A stretch of 64,000 nucleotides of DNA, taken from the NCBI RefSeq assembly GCF_000243155.2, contig NC_018017.1, positions 372,001 to 436,000 on the forward strand, read 5' to 3'. Within the stretch, counting starts at the first letter, position 1, and every line of letters begins with the position of its first letter. The notes beneath the pieces were generated by a model. That model was not told where the DNA came from. It did not search any database and saw only the letters and a list, made by a program, of their open reading frames with translations. This document shows positions 26,639-36,340 of the stretch, in pieces. The translations under genes were made by a program, and so were the position numbers. Source of the DNA: Desulfitobacterium dehalogenans ATCC 51507 (GTDB lineage Bacteria > Bacillota > Desulfitobacteriia > Desulfitobacteriales > Desulfitobacteriaceae).

Positions 26639-27862
26639 CTATACTGCCTGTTCCTTGACTTCAGTCCCTTGGTTGAAGGTTTTTTCCCGTCGCTGATAGA
26701 GATAGAAGGGTAATAGGGCGACGATGACAAAGAAAAGGGACAAAGACCAAGCCATGTTTCCGCCATAATGGTCAAAGGCCCATCCTCCTAGAATAGGGCC
26801 AAGAGCTCGGCCGCCGGAGGAAGCTCCCCCTACCACCCCTTGATAGGTGGCTGTTTTCCCTTCCGGAGCGATGAGGGCGGCCGCAGCCGGAACACCGGGC
26901 AGAACCAGCATTTCTCCCAAGGTGATGATGATCATCATGATAAAGTAAGAGGGGTAGGGAAAATTGCCCAGAAGAATCAGAAAGCCTAAGGCGTAGAATA
27001 GACAGGATACATAGAATTGACGGGAGAGGGTAGGTGCCCAATGGCGGATAATCCAATGGATGACCGGTTGGAAGGCTACGATGATCACGCCGTTCAAGGT
27101 CCAGAGAATGCTGTATTGGGGCAAGGAATACCCCAGATTCGTCATGGTTACCGGCAGAACAGTGTTGATCTGGATATAGGCACCCCACATGAGGAAGATA
27201 GCAGCACAAAGAGCGATAAGAACAGGAAATCCGCGATCCCGGAAAATGGGCACTTTGACTCGGGATTTGCTCACTGGTTTAGCCTGAATATCTTTTGCGG
27301 GTAAGAGGAAAAGCACCATTAAAAGGTAAACGGAAAAGAAGAAACCGTTGAGAAAAAAGACCAATTTAAAGGATAGGGCGGCGATGAATCCGCCTAGAGC
27401 TGTTCCCACAGCTACTCCGGCATTGTTGAATACATAGAGCAGGTTAAACCCTCGACGCCCGCCCTCAGGCCATAGAGTAAAGACCAAGGCATTGATGGGG
27501 ACAAAAATGAAAGCAATGGAAAAACCATAGAAGAGCATGCTGGGGGCGTACACTTCCCAAGCGGGGAAAAAACCGATTAAGATGAGAGGAAGAATCGCTC
27601 CGACCAATCCGCAGATCATGACCCTTCGGGAACCAAAACGATCCGCCAGGACACCGCTGATAAATTGCCCTACTAGGGTGGCCAGAGCCTGGAGGGAGAT
27701 AAGGGCGCCTGCCTCGGTGAGGGAACGGCCCAGGATATTGTGCATAAAGATGCTGTTTAGGGGCCACATAAAGGAACTGCCCACAGAGTGGATAAGTCCT
27801 CCGATAACCAGAACCAGGATAGGTCGAGGGATATTGAATTTGTTCAGATACTGCGTATTCAT
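26639..27862 (-). CDS. MFS transporter (drug/solute exporter type)
   Basis: The 407-residue protein has about 12 membrane helices and the major facilitator loop 2-3 motif GVLADRFGSRRVM near residue 75. I start it at the ATG at 27862 (AGAGG 7 nt upstream); the longer frame adds 30 residues without a ribosome site. The overall pattern is close to clostridial multidrug-type carriers. No ligand can be assigned. It is followed by the Nudix gene on the same strand. Confidence 0.85.
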   Translation of the reverse strand: MNTQYLNKFNIPRPILVLVIGGLIHSVGSSFMWPLNSIFMHNILGRSLTEAGALISLQALATLVGQFISGVLADRFGSRRVMICGLVGAILPLILIGFFPAWEVYAPSMLFYGFSIAFIFVPINALVFTLWPEGGRRGFNLLYVFNNAGVAVGTALGGFIAALSFKLVFFLNGFFFSVYLLMVLFLLPAKDIQAKPVSKSRVKVPIFRDRGFPVLIALCAAIFLMWGAYIQINTVLPVTMTNLGYSLPQYSILWTLNGVIIVAFQPVIHWIIRHWAPTLSRQFYVSCLFYALGFLILLGNFPYPSYFIMMIIITLGEMLVLPGVPAAAALIAPEGKTATYQGVVGGASSGGRALGPILGGWAFDHYGGNMAWSLSLFFVIVALLPFYLYQRREKTFNQGTEVKEQAV

Positions 27863-28128
27863 AGTATAACCTCTTATACATCTAAAAATTGGATCAATCA
27901 TAAAGATAAATAGTCGCCCTAATAACGTATCATCGGGAAGAAAAAATAACAATCCGCTCCCAAGGAAAAATTATCCTGAAATCGGATAATCAATAATTAT
28001 TTCAAAAAACTTTGTAAAAGAAGGCAGGAAAAGCAATCTTAAATGAAGAATTTAACAAAAGGTGACTCAGTATAGAAAAATCAATACTTGGTATACTACC
28101 AAAAGCAAAAATAGGGAGGTTTGTATCA

Positions 28129-28713
28129 ATGGATTTCAAAGATTCAAAGACGTTTCAGAACTTAGTTAATGGATTTGCGGGGGAGTCCCAAGCACGCAAT
28201 CGTTATACCTTCTACGCTGGTGTTGCAAAGAATGAAGGACACCAAGCTATTCAAAACATTTTCATTTCTACTGCAGACAACGAAAAAGAGCATGCCAAAG
28301 TGTTCTATAAGTTCCTGCAAAAATATGCCGGTGATCAAACGGAAGTTTTCCGTGTGGACGCTGATTATCCTCTCAACTATCGGGATACTTTGGCCAACCT
28401 AAAGAGCGCCGCAGCTGGCGAAGGGGAAGAAGTAGTCGACTACAATAAATTCGCCGATAGTGCTGACGAAGAAGGCTATGCCGATATCGCTGTGGCTTTC
28501 CGCAAAATTGCCACGGTAGAAGCTCATCACCAAGAGCGTTATGCCCGCTTGGCTGCTGAATTGGAAAACGGCACCCTCTACAAAAAAGACGAAAAGATCT
28601 CCTGGAAATGTGAGAACTGTGGCTACGTTCATGAAGGCTCCGGAGCTCCTGATCTTTGCCCGGCTTGCCAGCATCCTCAAGGTTATTTCAAGCCCCTGCC
28701 GGAAGTATATTAA
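28129..28713 (+). CDS. rbr: rubrerythrin
   Basis: Rubrerythrin reduces hydrogen peroxide in anaerobes, using a di-iron site fed by a rubredoxin-like centre. The 194-residue protein shows the ferritin-like four-helix bundle with ligands in ESQARNRY (near residue 21), ADNEKEHAKVF, the Glu of FADSADEEGY and VEAHHQERY, followed by the C-terminal FeS(Cys)4 domain CENCGYVH ... LCPACQHPQGYF. It stands alone behind a good AGGGAGG. The 266-bp upstream gap shows a TATACT element but no clear PerR box. It is consistent with a strictly anaerobic host. Confidence 0.96.
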   Translation: MDFKDSKTFQNLVNGFAGESQARNRYTFYAGVAKNEGHQAIQNIFISTADNEKEHAKVFYKFLQKYAGDQTEVFRVDADYPLNYRDTLANLKSAAAGEGEEVVDYNKFADSADEEGYADIAVAFRKIATVEAHHQERYARLAAELENGTLYKKDEKISWKCENCGYVHEGSGAPDLCPACQHPQGYFKPLPEVY

Positions 28714-28761
28714 GGGTGAAGTTCGAGGCGAAACTATAATTTACTCCAGATAGTGATATTG

Positions 28762-28792
28762 CGAAGAACCCGTAGAGGGTTCTTCGTTTTTT
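28762..28792. terminator. intrinsic terminator, rubrerythrin / MFS genes
   Basis: A perfect 10-bp stem (CGAAGAACCC with GGGTTCTTCG) is followed by TTTTTT. The stop codon of the convergent MFS gene lies within the T-run. Confidence 0.93.
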
Positions 28793-30095
28793 ACATTTGA
28801 ATGGGCTGCTCTTTCATAAGCAGGGCGGCTATAAAACCTAAAGCAGCCATGCTCAAGATCACCCACCAAGCGGCAGTGGGATTGCCGCTGAAATCCAAAA
28901 TTAAACCAATAGTTAAGCTGGCTATGGCGCTGCCAATGAATTCAGCCATATTGGTAATTGCCGTAGCGATGCCGCTGTAGTTGAGCGGGTTGACAGCGGT
29001 GACATTGGAAAAAGCAAGAATATGGGTCATGATGAGAAGCCCGAAGATGAAGAAAAAGGCGGGCCAGAGTTGTACCGCTGGGTGGCCACCGGCAATGATG
29101 GTGATGTATATCCACAACAGCAGGTTGAGTCCTGTCCCTGCTAAGAGAGCAGGGCGGATGCCCTTTAATAAACGGACCCATAGGGAGACCAAAGGGGCAC
29201 CCAGAATAAAGCCAAAGGTGGCAAAGGTCACATAGCCCGCTGCAGTGGCTTTATCGAGAGAGTATATCTGAGTGATCAAGGGAATTCCCCACAGCCCCAG
29301 TAAGGTGGTGCTGGATCCGGTAAAGGCGAAGAGGGTGAGGACATTGGGCCAGGTTTTGGGGTTTTTGAGAACGCTGGAGAGGCTTTCCTTTAGGTAGGTC
29401 AAGAAAGGGGCGGGCTTTACTTCAGTGGTGGTATGATCTGAGGTTTGGAAATTTTTTCGCCTTAAGCGGCTGATTGGACCTGTTGCGGCTGTCTCCCGAG
29501 AGGGGCTGTAAATCCCCGTCCTGGCATCCCGCACTCCCCAGAGTACCAGGAGGGCCAACAAAAGGGAGATTCCTGCCATCCAATAAAAGACATTCCGCCA
29601 ACCAAAGGTCAAGGAGAGAAAGGTCAGGGGATAGAGGGCCAACAAGGAGCCAAAATTACCAAAGAAGGAAGTCAGACCCGACAGCGCGGAGAAGCGTGAA
29701 AGGGGAAACCAGGTGGCTTGAATCTTGAAGATGGAGACGATAATCACCGAGGAGCCGATGCCGACGAGGAAACGGGAGAGATAGGCGGCTTCCAGGGTAT
29801 GGGCCAATCCGAACAGAATGCTTCCAGCCGCTGTGACCAAGAGCCCGCAGAAATTGATTTTGCGGACCCCGATGCGATCCACCAGGATGCCCACGGGGAT
29901 TTGCATTAGGGCGTAGGCGTAATAGTTCATGGCAGTCAGGTTTCCCAGAGTCACAGAATTCATGGGAATTTCGCGGGTCAGCTCGTCGGCTACGGAACCA
30001 ATAGATAAGCGATGAAAAAAGACGGTAATAAAGGCTATGACTAAGATGCTCCAACTGCTCCAGCCATAACGAGATGATTTTACATAGGGCTGCAA
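28791..30095 (-). CDS. MFS transporter (anion:cation symporter / OFA-like)
   Basis: The 434-residue carrier has about 12 membrane helices, MFS motif QIPVGILVDRIGVRK near residue 66 and a hydrophilic central loop (residues about 195-230) between its two halves. The sequence style recalls the glucarate/phthalate or oxalate:formate groups rather than drug exporters; the substrate is unknown. The start is a TTG at 30095 with a weak AAGTGG ribosome site; no ATG lies early enough to keep the first helix. It is divergent from the universal stress protein gene. Confidence 0.82.
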   Translation of the reverse strand: MQPYVKSSRYGWSSWSILVIAFITVFFHRLSIGSVADELTREIPMNSVTLGNLTAMNYYAYALMQIPVGILVDRIGVRKINFCGLLVTAAGSILFGLAHTLEAAYLSRFLVGIGSSVIIVSIFKIQATWFPLSRFSALSGLTSFFGNFGSLLALYPLTFLSLTFGWRNVFYWMAGISLLLALLVLWGVRDARTGIYSPSRETAATGPISRLRRKNFQTSDHTTTEVKPAPFLTYLKESLSSVLKNPKTWPNVLTLFAFTGSSTTLLGLWGIPLITQIYSLDKATAAGYVTFATFGFILGAPLVSLWVRLLKGIRPALLAGTGLNLLLWIYITIIAGGHPAVQLWPAFFFIFGLLIMTHILAFSNVTAVNPLNYSGIATAITNMAEFIGSAIASLTIGLILDFSGNPTAAWWVILSMAALGFIAALLMKEQPIQM

Positions 30096-30285
30096 AATTT
30101 CCCACTTCTTTCTAAGATAGTAAACAAGCTGGCCTGTTGAGCATCATACCTCAGTGCATGTTCTTGTTACATTTTAAAAAATATCTATAAAATACTATTA
30201 TAAGTTGCTTTTTAAAAAATAACTACTTAAAATTAAAGTAAGAAGAGTCCTTGACGGGAGTCTTTTATGGAAGGAGGCAATTTCT

Positions 30286-30714
30286 ATGTATAAAAAGATT
30301 CTTGTTCCAACTGATGCTTCTGAATTCTCTGTGCGGGCCTTTAAGACGGCTGTTGAGCTGGCCAAACTTTTTCAATCAGAAATTGTACTCATTCATGTGA
30401 CCTATACACCTCAAACTCTTTGGGGCAATACTGTACCATATGGCTATGTTTTTTCCCAAGAAGATGTTGCCAAGAACGGCCAGCTGGCCTTGGACGCGAC
30501 TATGGCGGAAGGTTCCGCAGAAGGAGTGAAGACCAGAACAGTGCTGGAGATTGGCCATCCGGTCATCAAGATTATCGATCAGATTAAGAAGGATGACATC
30601 GATTTGGTGGTCATCGGCAGTCACGGTTATGGACCCATTACAGGATCTGTTCTGGGCAGTGTCAGCCAACGAGTATTGCAAAAGTCACCGGTTCCTGTAT
30701 TGCTTGTGAAGTAG
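30286..30714 (+). CDS. universal stress protein (UspA family)
   Basis: This 142-residue single-domain protein shows the ATP-binding signature G-2x-G-9x-G(S/T) in GSHGYGPITGSVLGSVS near residue 109 and the N-terminal ILVPTDASEFS. Proteins of this type bind ATP as dimers and are induced by starvation or other stress; the specific task is unknown. It is preceded by GGAAGGAGG, and a terminator about 90 bp after the stop shows it is monocistronic. Confidence 0.92.
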   Translation: MYKKILVPTDASEFSVRAFKTAVELAKLFQSEIVLIHVTYTPQTLWGNTVPYGYVFSQEDVAKNGQLALDATMAEGSAEGVKTRTVLEIGHPVIKIIDQIKKDDIDLVVIGSHGYGPITGSVLGSVSQRVLQKSPVPVLLVK

Positions 30715-30805
30715 GCTTGACACTGTCTGTTCGGCAGGTTTTGCACTATGAATTCCAGTGATCCGTATTAATTGGTATAAAGTTCTTAGAAAAAATAGGT
30801 CTTTA

Positions 30806-30838
30806 GCCCTGTTGTAGCAAGCAGGGTTTTTTCTTTTT
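30806..30838 (+). terminator. intrinsic terminator after the universal stress gene
   Basis: CCCTGTTG pairs with CAAGCAGGG (one bulge), followed by an almost unbroken T-run. Confidence 0.8.
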
Positions 30839-30890
30839 TTAGCGAATACCAAAATGTGTAAGTTAAACCCAATAGGAGCGTAGTACAGAC

Positions 30891-31355
30891 ATGAAGGAAA
30901 AAGAAATTCATTTAACATCAGAGGAGATTGACTATCTATTAAAGGGTACGATTCATTGGGAGGATATTGCATCTCGGACGGCGGGGTCCTGGAGAAAACC
31001 TATGGGCACAGGAAGTAAGGGTTCTGAGTCCAGAGACTTCTTGAGGAAGGCTCCCTTCAAAGATATTGAGGAGACTAAAGATTTCGGAAAGAGCACTATT
31101 GAGACAAAGGTTTCGGAGAGAAATCCTTTCGATGGAAAGACTTTTGAAAGAAGTTTTAATAATCAAGAAAATAAACATGAAAGCTTTAAGAGGGACTTTA
31201 ATGAAGACGAAGCCAACGAAGATTTTTTAGGGAATATCAATGAAGATTTCTTCGAAAGGGAGCAGCCCTTTTGGTCGGGAACTAAAGTCTACATCGTATT
31301 ATCTTTAATGGGATGCATTACCCTAGGGACATGGGCATACTTCGTTTTTGCTTGA
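30891..31355 (+). CDS. charged, probably tail-anchored membrane protein, unknown function
   Basis: The 154-residue product is highly charged (Lys, Glu, Asp, Asn, Phe-rich) for its first 125 residues and ends with a single hydrophobic helix (VYIVLSLMGCITLGTWAYFV) that reaches the C-terminus. This is a tail-anchor layout with a cytosolic, probably disordered body. The central part has loose repeats of Phe with acidic or Lys residues. I know no family for it. AGGAG lies 12 nt before the ATG. It has its own terminator whose first arm overlaps its last codons, and it sits just upstream of the ctsR operon without obvious regulatory link. Confidence 0.7.
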   Translation: MKEKEIHLTSEEIDYLLKGTIHWEDIASRTAGSWRKPMGTGSKGSESRDFLRKAPFKDIEETKDFGKSTIETKVSERNPFDGKTFERSFNNQENKHESFKRDFNEDEANEDFLGNINEDFFEREQPFWSGTKVYIVLSLMGCITLGTWAYFVFA

Positions 31356-31377
31356 TTAGCAAAAACGAAGTTTTTTT
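31339..31377 (+). terminator. strong terminator overlapping the preceding stop codon
   Basis: A perfect 13-bp stem (ACTTCGTTTTTGC with GCAAAAACGAAGT) is followed by seven T. The first arm is inside the coding end of the tail-anchored protein gene, and the stop codon lies in the loop. Confidence 0.95.
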
Positions 31378-31472
31378 ATTCAAAGGAACTTTTTCTGCAC
31401 TATGTAATGAGTTGTAAGAAATAGGGAAGGATAATTTGATAAGGATATGAAGAAAGAATCCACTTAAAGTAT

Positions 31473-31500
31473 TTGCAAAAATGCAATTTTAGGGTAAAAT
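31473..31500 (+). promoter_or_regulatory. sigma-A promoter of the ctsR operon
   Basis: TTGCAA (31473-31478), 16-bp spacer, TAAAAT (31495-31500). The predicted start near 31507 lies at the CtsR boxes, as expected for repression by blocking polymerase. Confidence 0.7.
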
Positions 31501-31508
31501 ATCATCAA

Positions 31509-31544
31509 AGGTCAAAGAAGGTCATAAAGTCAGAGAATGTCATA
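31509..31544. promoter_or_regulatory. tandem CtsR operators
   Basis: AGGTCAAAGAAGGTCATAA (31509-31527) fits the CtsR heptad repeat GGTCAAA-N3-GGTCAAA with one change. Directly after it, AGTCAGAGAATGTCATAA repeats the pattern in weaker form. The site lies between the -10 element and the ctsR start, so CtsR should repress its own operon, with heat or McsB releasing it. Confidence 0.85.
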
Positions 31545-31563
31545 ATCAAGGGAGTGTCGTGTA

Positions 31564-32034
31564 ATGGGAAATCTAGCAGACCGCATCGAAGTTTATTTGA
31601 AGCGGATCTTGGAACAATCGGCGGAGGGCCATGTTATTCTGCAACGGGGTGTTCTGGCTGAGGAGTTCTCATGTGCTCCATCTCAGATTAATTATGTTCT
31701 TGATACTCGCTTCTCTATTGAGCGGGGGTATTTAGTAGAGAGCCGTCGCGGTGGCGGCGGATATTTGCGGATTGTCCGCTTGGGCTTTCAGGATGATGGA
31801 GATTTTCAAAATATAATGAAACAGCTTATCGGCAGCCAGTTAGGGGAGAGTCGTGCTTTTAACCTGCTGCGACGCCTGGTTGAAGATGAGATTATTACCC
31901 GGCGGGAAGAAGAGATCATTCGTACCGTTATCCATCGGGATACCCTGGGACCGGAAAATCCCACCATCAATGGTCTCAGGGCTCATATGATGAAACGAAT
32001 CCTTCTGACCTTAAGCCGTGAGGATTTGCATTAA
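31564..32034 (+). CDS. ctsR: class III heat-shock repressor CtsR
   Basis: This 156-residue dimeric repressor blocks clp and its own operon at low temperature. The N-terminal winged-helix domain contains the conserved glycine-rich wing ESRRGGGGYLRIVR (near residue 58), where the heat-sensing Gly residues and DNA-contacting Arg lie. The C-terminal four-helix domain follows, with REEEIIRTVI. Matching operators are present directly upstream. It is the first gene of ctsR-mcsA-mcsB-clpC. Confidence 0.96.
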   Translation: MGNLADRIEVYLKRILEQSAEGHVILQRGVLAEEFSCAPSQINYVLDTRFSIERGYLVESRRGGGGYLRIVRLGFQDDGDFQNIMKQLIGSQLGESRAFNLLRRLVEDEIITRREEEIIRTVIHRDTLGPENPTINGLRAHMMKRILLTLSREDLH

Positions 32035-32051
32035 AACAGGAGGGGATCGCT

Positions 32052-32549
32052 ATGCTCTGTCAACATTGCAAACAGAGAGAGGCCAATGTCCAGTTTACCA
32101 AGATCGTCAATGGAGAAATGGTCAAATTTTACCTTTGCGATCAATGCGCCAAAAATGCACCAGAAGTGAGCTTTGTCTTTAGCCCGGGGATTATTCCGGA
32201 TTTTTTACAGTCCCTCTTTAATTTTACCACTAATGCCCAAGCCTTAAAGGAAGAATCCTGCCCCCAATGCGGACGTCGGCTTTCAGAGATTACCCAGGCA
32301 GGAAAGCTGGGCTGCAGCGGCTGTTACGATAAATTCCAGTCCGAGCTCGAGCCCATCTTGCGCAAGATCCATGGGGGCGGCCGTCATGTAGGCAAGATTC
32401 CTGCCCGTAAAGGGGCTGCTATTCGCGAAAAGGTGGAGATTGAGAAACTCAAGGAGAAGCTACAGGAGCTCATTCGCGAGGAAGAGTTTGAAGCAGCCGC
32501 CGTGGTACGTGACCAAATTCGTGAACTCGAGCAGAAGCTAGGGGGATGA
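32052..32549 (+). CDS. mcsA: McsA, activator of the protein arginine kinase
   Basis: McsA binds zinc and activates McsB. The 165-residue protein shows paired zinc motifs (MLCQHCKQ and LCDQCAK near the N-terminus, SCPQCGRRL and CSGCYDKF around residue 80) and a C-terminal UVR coiled-coil motif (LREEEFEAAAVVRDQIRELE-like segment, residues about 130-160). It follows ctsR after 17 bp, with AGGAGGGG upstream, and is 3 bp before mcsB. Confidence 0.95.
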   Translation: MLCQHCKQREANVQFTKIVNGEMVKFYLCDQCAKNAPEVSFVFSPGIIPDFLQSLFNFTTNAQALKEESCPQCGRRLSEITQAGKLGCSGCYDKFQSELEPILRKIHGGGRHVGKIPARKGAAIREKVEIEKLKEKLQELIREEEFEAAAVVRDQIRELEQKLGG

Positions 32550-32552
32550 GAC

Positions 32553-33605
32553 ATGAAGAGAAAAGAACATCTGCTGAAGAATAGTGATTGGATGAAGGAA
32601 AGCCCGGATACCCCGGTGGTGTTGAGCAGCCGAATTCGTCTGGCACGTAACCTGGAAGGGGTTCCTTTTCCTCAGGGGCTTTCCCAAGAAGCTTCCCAGG
32701 ATATCGAACAGAAAGTCTCCGGTGAGCTGGAATCCATGACTATCGATCAGGATAAATTAACCTATTATTCAATGAAGGATTTGACTCCTATTGAGCAATA
32801 TGTGCTGATGGAAAAACACCTGATCAGTCCGGCCTTGGTGAATTCCCGAGGATCCCGGGGGGTAGCCATCAACTCGGATCATCGGATTTCTGTGATGATC
32901 AACGAAGAGGATCATCTGAGAATCCAAGTGCTGCTGCCGGGGGATCAACTCAAGGGAGCCTATCTCTTGGCCAATACCATGGATGATAAGTTGGAGGAAC
33001 ACCTGGAATTTGCTTATCGGGAAGCCAAAGGCTATCTGACCGCTTGCCCTACGAATGTGGGAACAGGCATGCGTGCCTCGGTGATGGTGCATATGCCGGC
33101 ACTGGTCATGACCAACCGTGTACAACAGCTGCTGGGGGCTCTCAATCATCTAGGCTTAGCCGTCCGGGGATTGTATGGGGAAGGTTCCCAAGCCTTTGGG
33201 CATATCTATCAAGTATCCAATCAGATTACTTTAGGCAAGAGTGAAGAGGATACCATCACCCACCTGGAAGCGGTGACCCGCCAAATTATCGAGCAGGAAG
33301 TCCACGCCAGGGAAGGCTTGGTTCGGGAAGCTCCCTTGACCCTTGAGGATAAGGTCTGGAGAGCCCGGGGAACCCTGGAAAACGCAAGGCTTCTCAGCTC
33401 TGAGGATGCTCTCCAATGCCTGTCCCTAGATCGTCTGGGAGTGGATATGGGAATTCTTCCTCCTCATCAGCAAAGTTTCAGCACTCTGCTGGTGGAGACT
33501 CTGCCTGCTTCCCTGCAGTATGGTTTGGAGCGGGAGCTTAGCCCGGAGCAAAGGGATGAGGAGCGCGCCAGTTATATGCGGAAGGCTATGGCTGAAGCGA
33601 AATAA
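32553..33605 (+). CDS. mcsB: protein arginine kinase McsB
   Basis: McsB phosphorylates arginine residues on proteins such as CtsR, marking them for ClpCP degradation. The 350-residue length and fold match the phosphagen-kinase catalytic domain. Visible landmarks are SSRIRLARNLEGVPFP (ATP-contacting Arg), NEEDHLRIQ (catalytic Glu region) and CPTNVGTGMRASVMVHMP. It lies 3 bp after mcsA, so the two are translationally coupled. Confidence 0.96.
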   Translation: MKRKEHLLKNSDWMKESPDTPVVLSSRIRLARNLEGVPFPQGLSQEASQDIEQKVSGELESMTIDQDKLTYYSMKDLTPIEQYVLMEKHLISPALVNSRGSRGVAINSDHRISVMINEEDHLRIQVLLPGDQLKGAYLLANTMDDKLEEHLEFAYREAKGYLTACPTNVGTGMRASVMVHMPALVMTNRVQQLLGALNHLGLAVRGLYGEGSQAFGHIYQVSNQITLGKSEEDTITHLEAVTRQIIEQEVHAREGLVREAPLTLEDKVWRARGTLENARLLSSEDALQCLSLDRLGVDMGILPPHQQSFSTLLVETLPASLQYGLERELSPEQRDEERASYMRKAMAEAK

Positions 33606-33642
33606 ATTATTTATGGATTAAAACAAGGATGGTGAAATCAAA

Positions 33643-36123
33643 ATGAATGAGAAATATACGGAAAAGGCCCTTAAAGCGCTGCAATTTGCCTCGGAAGAAG
33701 CTAAGCGTATGGGCTCGAGTGTGATTGGGACAGAACATCTGCTTCTTGGTTTGGTAGCGGAAGGGGAAGGTATCGCATCCAAATCCCTTCACGGAATCGG
33801 GGTGACCCCGGAGAAAATTCGGGAACAAATTGGTAACCTGACCGGTATCGGTCAGCCTTTTACCGGAGAAGTGAGCCTGACTCCCCGGGTTAAACGGGTA
33901 TTGGAGCTGGCTCATGAAGAAGCCCGTCGCCATGGGGTTAGCTATATCGGTACCGAGCATCTGCTTCTCGGCCTTTTGATGGAAGGAGAAGGGGTGGCGG
34001 CTCGGGTGCTTCGCAATCTCGGCGTGAACCCGGAAAGGATTTGGAAGCAAGTGGTTCAGCTCTTAGGAGGTCAATCGGATGATATTCCCATGCCCGGCGG
34101 TGCCCCCGGGCCCAGCCCAGTTAAGAATAACGGTACGGCCAATACTCCGGCTTTGAATGAATTTGGTCGGGATTTGACCCAACAAGCTCGGGACGGCAAG
34201 CTGGATCCGGTAGTGGGGCGGGAGGATGAGATTGAGCGTGTGGTTCAAGTACTCAGCCGTCGTACCAAAAATAACCCCGTTCTCATCGGAGAACCGGGTG
34301 TAGGGAAAACGGCTATTGCTGAAGGCTTAGCCCAACGGATAGTGAGTAATAAAGTGCCTGAGACCTTAGCGGGAAAACGGGTGGTTACCTTAGATCTTTC
34401 GGCCGTGGTGGCAGGAAGTAAATATCGCGGGGAATTTGAAGAGCGCCTGAAAAAGGTCATGGAAGAGATTCGTGTGGACGGACGCATTATTGTTTTTATC
34501 GATGAGCTCCATACCTTAATCGGTGCCGGAGCGGCTGAAGGGGCCATCGATGCCGCTAATATTCTCAAACCCGCATTAGCCCGGGGAGAGCTCCAATGCA
34601 TTGGCGCTACAACTTTGGATGAGTACCGTAAATATATCGAAAAAGATCCCGCTCTGGAGCGGCGTTTCCAACCCATTACGGTAGGAGAGCCCACAGTGGA
34701 GCAGGCCATTCAGATTCTCTTTGGCTTACGGGATCGTTATGAAGCCCATCACCGTACCAAGATCACCGATGAAGCTGTGGAAGCCGCAGTGAAAATGTCC
34801 GATCGTTATATTTCGGATCGTTTCCTGCCGGATAAGGCCATCGACTTAATGGATGAAGCCGCTTCCCGAGTGCGTTTGGCAGCCTTTACAGCTCCGCCGG
34901 ATCTTAAGTCTTTGGAAGAAAAGATCGAAACCCTGAAGGGTGAGAAGGAAGCAGCAGTCTTAAGTCAGGAGTTTGAAAAGGCAGCCAAATTCCGGGATGA
35001 AGAGCATCAACTTCGGGAGGAGCTTTCCCAACTCCGCAACACCTGGGAGAGCAAACGGGATGTGAACCAAAGTGAGGTCACTGCCGATGATATCGCTCAG
35101 ATCGTGGCCAGTTGGACAGGGATCCCTGTGAAGAAGCTGGCTCAAGAAGAAAGTGAACGGCTCCTGGGCTTGGAGGAGACCCTCCATCAACGAGTGGTGG
35201 GACAAGAGGATGCTGTGAAGGCTGTTTCTCGTGCCGTGCGACGGGCTCGGGCAGGGTTAAAGGATCCCAAACGCCCAGTGGGTTCCTTCATCTTCCTTGG
35301 ACCCACTGGAGTAGGTAAGACAGAGCTGGCTCGGGCTTTGTCAGAAGCCTTATTTGGTGAGGAAGATGCTTTGATTCGTATTGATATGTCCGAGTATATG
35401 GAGAAGCATGCCGTTTCCCGTCTGGTAGGGGCACCTCCCGGATACATCGGTCATGATGAAGGGGGGCAATTGACGGAAGCCGTCCGCCGTAAGCCCTATA
35501 GTGTTATTCTACTGGATGAAATCGAAAAGGCTCATCCTGAGGTCTTCAATATCCTGCTGCAAGTTTTGGAGGATGGCCGCCTCACCGATACCAAGGGCAG
35601 AACTGTGGATTTTCGAAATGCAGTAATAATTATGACCTCCAATGTAGGGGCCTCCTTTATGAGAAAAGAAGCTCTGGGCTTTGCATCCCGTCGGGATGAA
35701 GAGACCGAGTATAAAAATATGAGCTCACGAGTTATGGAGGAACTGAAAAGGACCTTCCGCCCAGAGTTCCTTAACCGGGTGGATGAAATTGTGGTTTTCC
35801 ATTCTCTCCAAGCAGAAGGGCTCATGAAGATTACCGAGATTTTAATGAAGCAAGTCAATGGTCGTCTCAAGGAGCAAGGCTATGATCTGCAGGTAGAAAA
35901 GAGTGCTCTGGAGCTTATTGCTAAAGAGGGCAACGATCCTGCCTTCGGTGCTCGTCCGCTTCGTCGGGCCATTCAACGTCTGATTGAAGACAGTTTGTCG
36001 GAAAAGATTCTTCTCGGAGAGTTTAAGTCCGGAGACAAGATTAAGGTGGAAGAGGAAGGGAACAAGATGAAGTTCTCCAAAGTCAAAGCTCGCAAAAGCA
36101 AAAAGGCCGAGGCTGCTGAGTGA
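33643..36123 (+). CDS. clpC: AAA+ unfoldase ClpC
   Basis: The 826-residue Clp/Hsp100 unfoldase feeds substrates to ClpP. Order of parts: two N-terminal Clp_N repeats (residues about 5-135), D1 with Walker A GEPGVGKT (near 216) and [18 protein letters not shown], a UVR/middle-domain coiled coil (about 420-470), D2 with Walker A GPTGVGKT and Walker [15 protein letters not shown], and a C-terminal D2-small domain with [11 protein letters not shown]. The last 20 residues are very rich in Lys. It is the last gene of the CtsR-controlled operon. Confidence 0.97.
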   Translation: MNEKYTEKALKALQFASEEAKRMGSSVIGTEHLLLGLVAEGEGIASKSLHGIGVTPEKIREQIGNLTGIGQPFTGEVSLTPRVKRVLELAHEEARRHGVSYIGTEHLLLGLLMEGEGVAARVLRNLGVNPERIWKQVVQLLGGQSDDIPMPGGAPGPSPVKNNGTANTPALNEFGRDLTQQARDGKLDPVVGREDEIERVVQVLSRRTKNNPVLIGEPGVGKTAIAEGLAQRIVSNKVPETLAGKRVVTLDLSAVVAGSKYRGEFEERLKKVMEEIRVDGRIIVFIDELHTLIGAGAAEGAIDAANILKPALARGELQCIGATTLDEYRKYIEKDPALERRFQPITVGEPTVEQAIQILFGLRDRYEAHHRTKITDEAVEAAVKMSDRYISDRFLPDKAIDLMDEAASRVRLAAFTAPPDLKSLEEKIETLKGEKEAAVLSQEFEKAAKFRDEEHQLREELSQLRNTWESKRDVNQSEVTADDIAQIVASWTGIPVKKLAQEESERLLGLEETLHQRVVGQEDAVKAVSRAVRRARAGLKDPKRPVGSFIFLGPTGVGKTELARALSEALFGEEDALIRIDMSEYMEKHAVSRLVGAPPGYIGHDEGGQLTEAVRRKPYSVILLDEIEKAHPEVFNILLQVLEDGRLTDTKGRTVDFRNAVIIMTSNVGASFMRKEALGFASRRDEETEYKNMSSRVMEELKRTFRPEFLNRVDEIVVFHSLQAEGLMKITEILMKQVNGRLKEQGYDLQVEKSALELIAKEGNDPAFGARPLRRAIQRLIEDSLSEKILLGEFKSGDKIKVEEEGNKMKFSKVKARKSKKAEAAE

Positions 36124-36170
36124 CTGACGGAAAGTTAAGTCAATCTAAATGCTAGGAGAAGAATTACGAA

Positions 36171-36207
36171 CCATAGGCCAGCCTTTGGGTTGGCCTATGG
36201 TTTTTTT
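36171..36207 (+). terminator. intrinsic terminator of the ctsR-clpC operon
   Basis: CCATAGGCCA pairs exactly with TGGCCTATGG over a 10-nt spacer that can itself pair partly, followed by seven T. Confidence 0.93.
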
Positions 36208-36340
36208 ATAGGCCAGTCTTATGAATTTTGTATTCTTAAGCGGATTCCAATAGAATGAAAAGGGTTTTAAACCCTTTATGACGTATAATATTATTGTTAG
36301 TGTATAATAGAACATATTCAGAGGAAAGGCGGATACCGTT

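Noticed and set aside
27863-28128. PerR box upstream of rubrerythrin
   Set aside because: AT-rich half sites (e.g. ATAATCAATAATTATTT) are present but do not form a proper PerR palindrome.
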